DNA of 39,846 nt from an uncultured Oscillospiraceae bacterium (GTDB lineage Bacteria; Bacillota; Clostridia; Oscillospirales; Oscillospiraceae). The translations under genes were made by a program, and so were the position numbers. The stretch is taken from NCBI GenBank assembly GCA_905234855.1, contig CAJOIU010000021.1, positions 1 to 39,846 of the forward strand, in the 5' to 3' direction. The notes under the pieces are model-generated. The model was not told the origin of the DNA. It worked only from the letters and a program-made list of their open reading frames with translations, and searched no databases. Below are positions 39,770 through 39,846 of the stretch, piece after piece (the stretch's first letter is position 1; each line of letters begins with the position of its first letter).

Positions 39770-39846
39770 CCGGGTGTGGCGAAGTTTGGTATCGCGCCTG
39801 AATGGGGTTCAGGAGGCCGCTGGTTCAAGTCCAGTCACTCGGACCA
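39770..39846 (+). tRNA. tRNA-Pro (anticodon GGG)
   Basis: A 77-nt cloverleaf ending with an encoded CCA exactly at the window edge. Acceptor arms CCGGGTG and CACTCGG pair with one G-U. The anticodon stem CCTGA/TCAGG closes the loop ATGGGGT, giving anticodon GGG with G37, as expected for proline. The T loop is TTCAAGT. Confidence 0.93.

Overview
The window looks like a chromosomal segment of a high-GC anaerobic Clostridia species, most likely Oscillospirales (an Oscillospiraceae/Ruminococcaceae-type gut bacterium). This rests on CIRCE-controlled groESL, Rex, Firmicutes-style YhaO/YhaN and YmdB, YedE/TusA/DUF3343 selenium-type genes, strong sigma-A promoters with 17-nt spacers, AGGAGG ribosome binding sites, and many lipoproteins with Pro/Thr/Glu-rich linkers. 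The taxon is inferred; there is no rRNA in the window.

Layout. (1) 1-3.8 kb: one end of a visibly more AT-rich integrative element next to tRNA-Arg(ACG). It carries a tyrosine integrase, four overlapping small unknown genes, an orphan small-RNA-like transcription unit, and a degenerate 22-bp direct-repeat array resembling plasmid iterons. (2) 3.9-9.9 kb: a tiny YtxH-like gene, then a tight plus-strand operon: ymdB-type phosphodiesterase, YhaO-like nuclease, YhaN-like ATPase, an unknown membrane protein, and an RlmK/L-type rRNA methyltransferase. (3) 9.9-12 kb: CIRCE, groES, and a groEL reading frame broken by a net 7-nt gap. (4) 12-15.4 kb: an XRE repressor with palindromic operators, a small divergent gene, a lipoprotein, and a response-regulator start fused out of frame to the 3' part of a large beta-rich secreted protein. 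(5) 15.4-20.7 kb: a minus-strand hydantoinase / ATP-grasp / PLP-enzyme operon divergent from guanine deaminase. (6) 20.8-23.5 kb: a lipoprotein, aquaporin and rex. (7) 23.6-26.2 kb: TusA-like, YedE, LysR and DUF3343 genes, a selenium/sulfur trafficking set lacking selD. (8) 26.4-30.9 kb: typA, rpsO, pnp. (9) 31-39.8 kb: a two-HTH regulator divergent from a zinc-ribbon/Ig-like membrane protein and a lipoprotein, a REC-(degenerate GGDEF)-EAL phosphodiesterase, a Gfo/Idh/MocA oxidoreductase, and tRNA-Pro(GGG) at the very end.

How it fits together. Guanine deaminase, the hydantoinase/PLP operon and the selenium cluster could together serve purine or cyclic-amide catabolism through selenium-dependent hydroxylases, but no such hydroxylase is present here. 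The two broken loci (groEL at about 10,966 and the chimera at about 13,565) lie only 2.6 kb apart, so local assembly error must be excluded before either is read as biology. The most novel-looking non-coding structure is the promoter + hairpin-terminated RNA + 22-bp repeats at 1,054-1,366.
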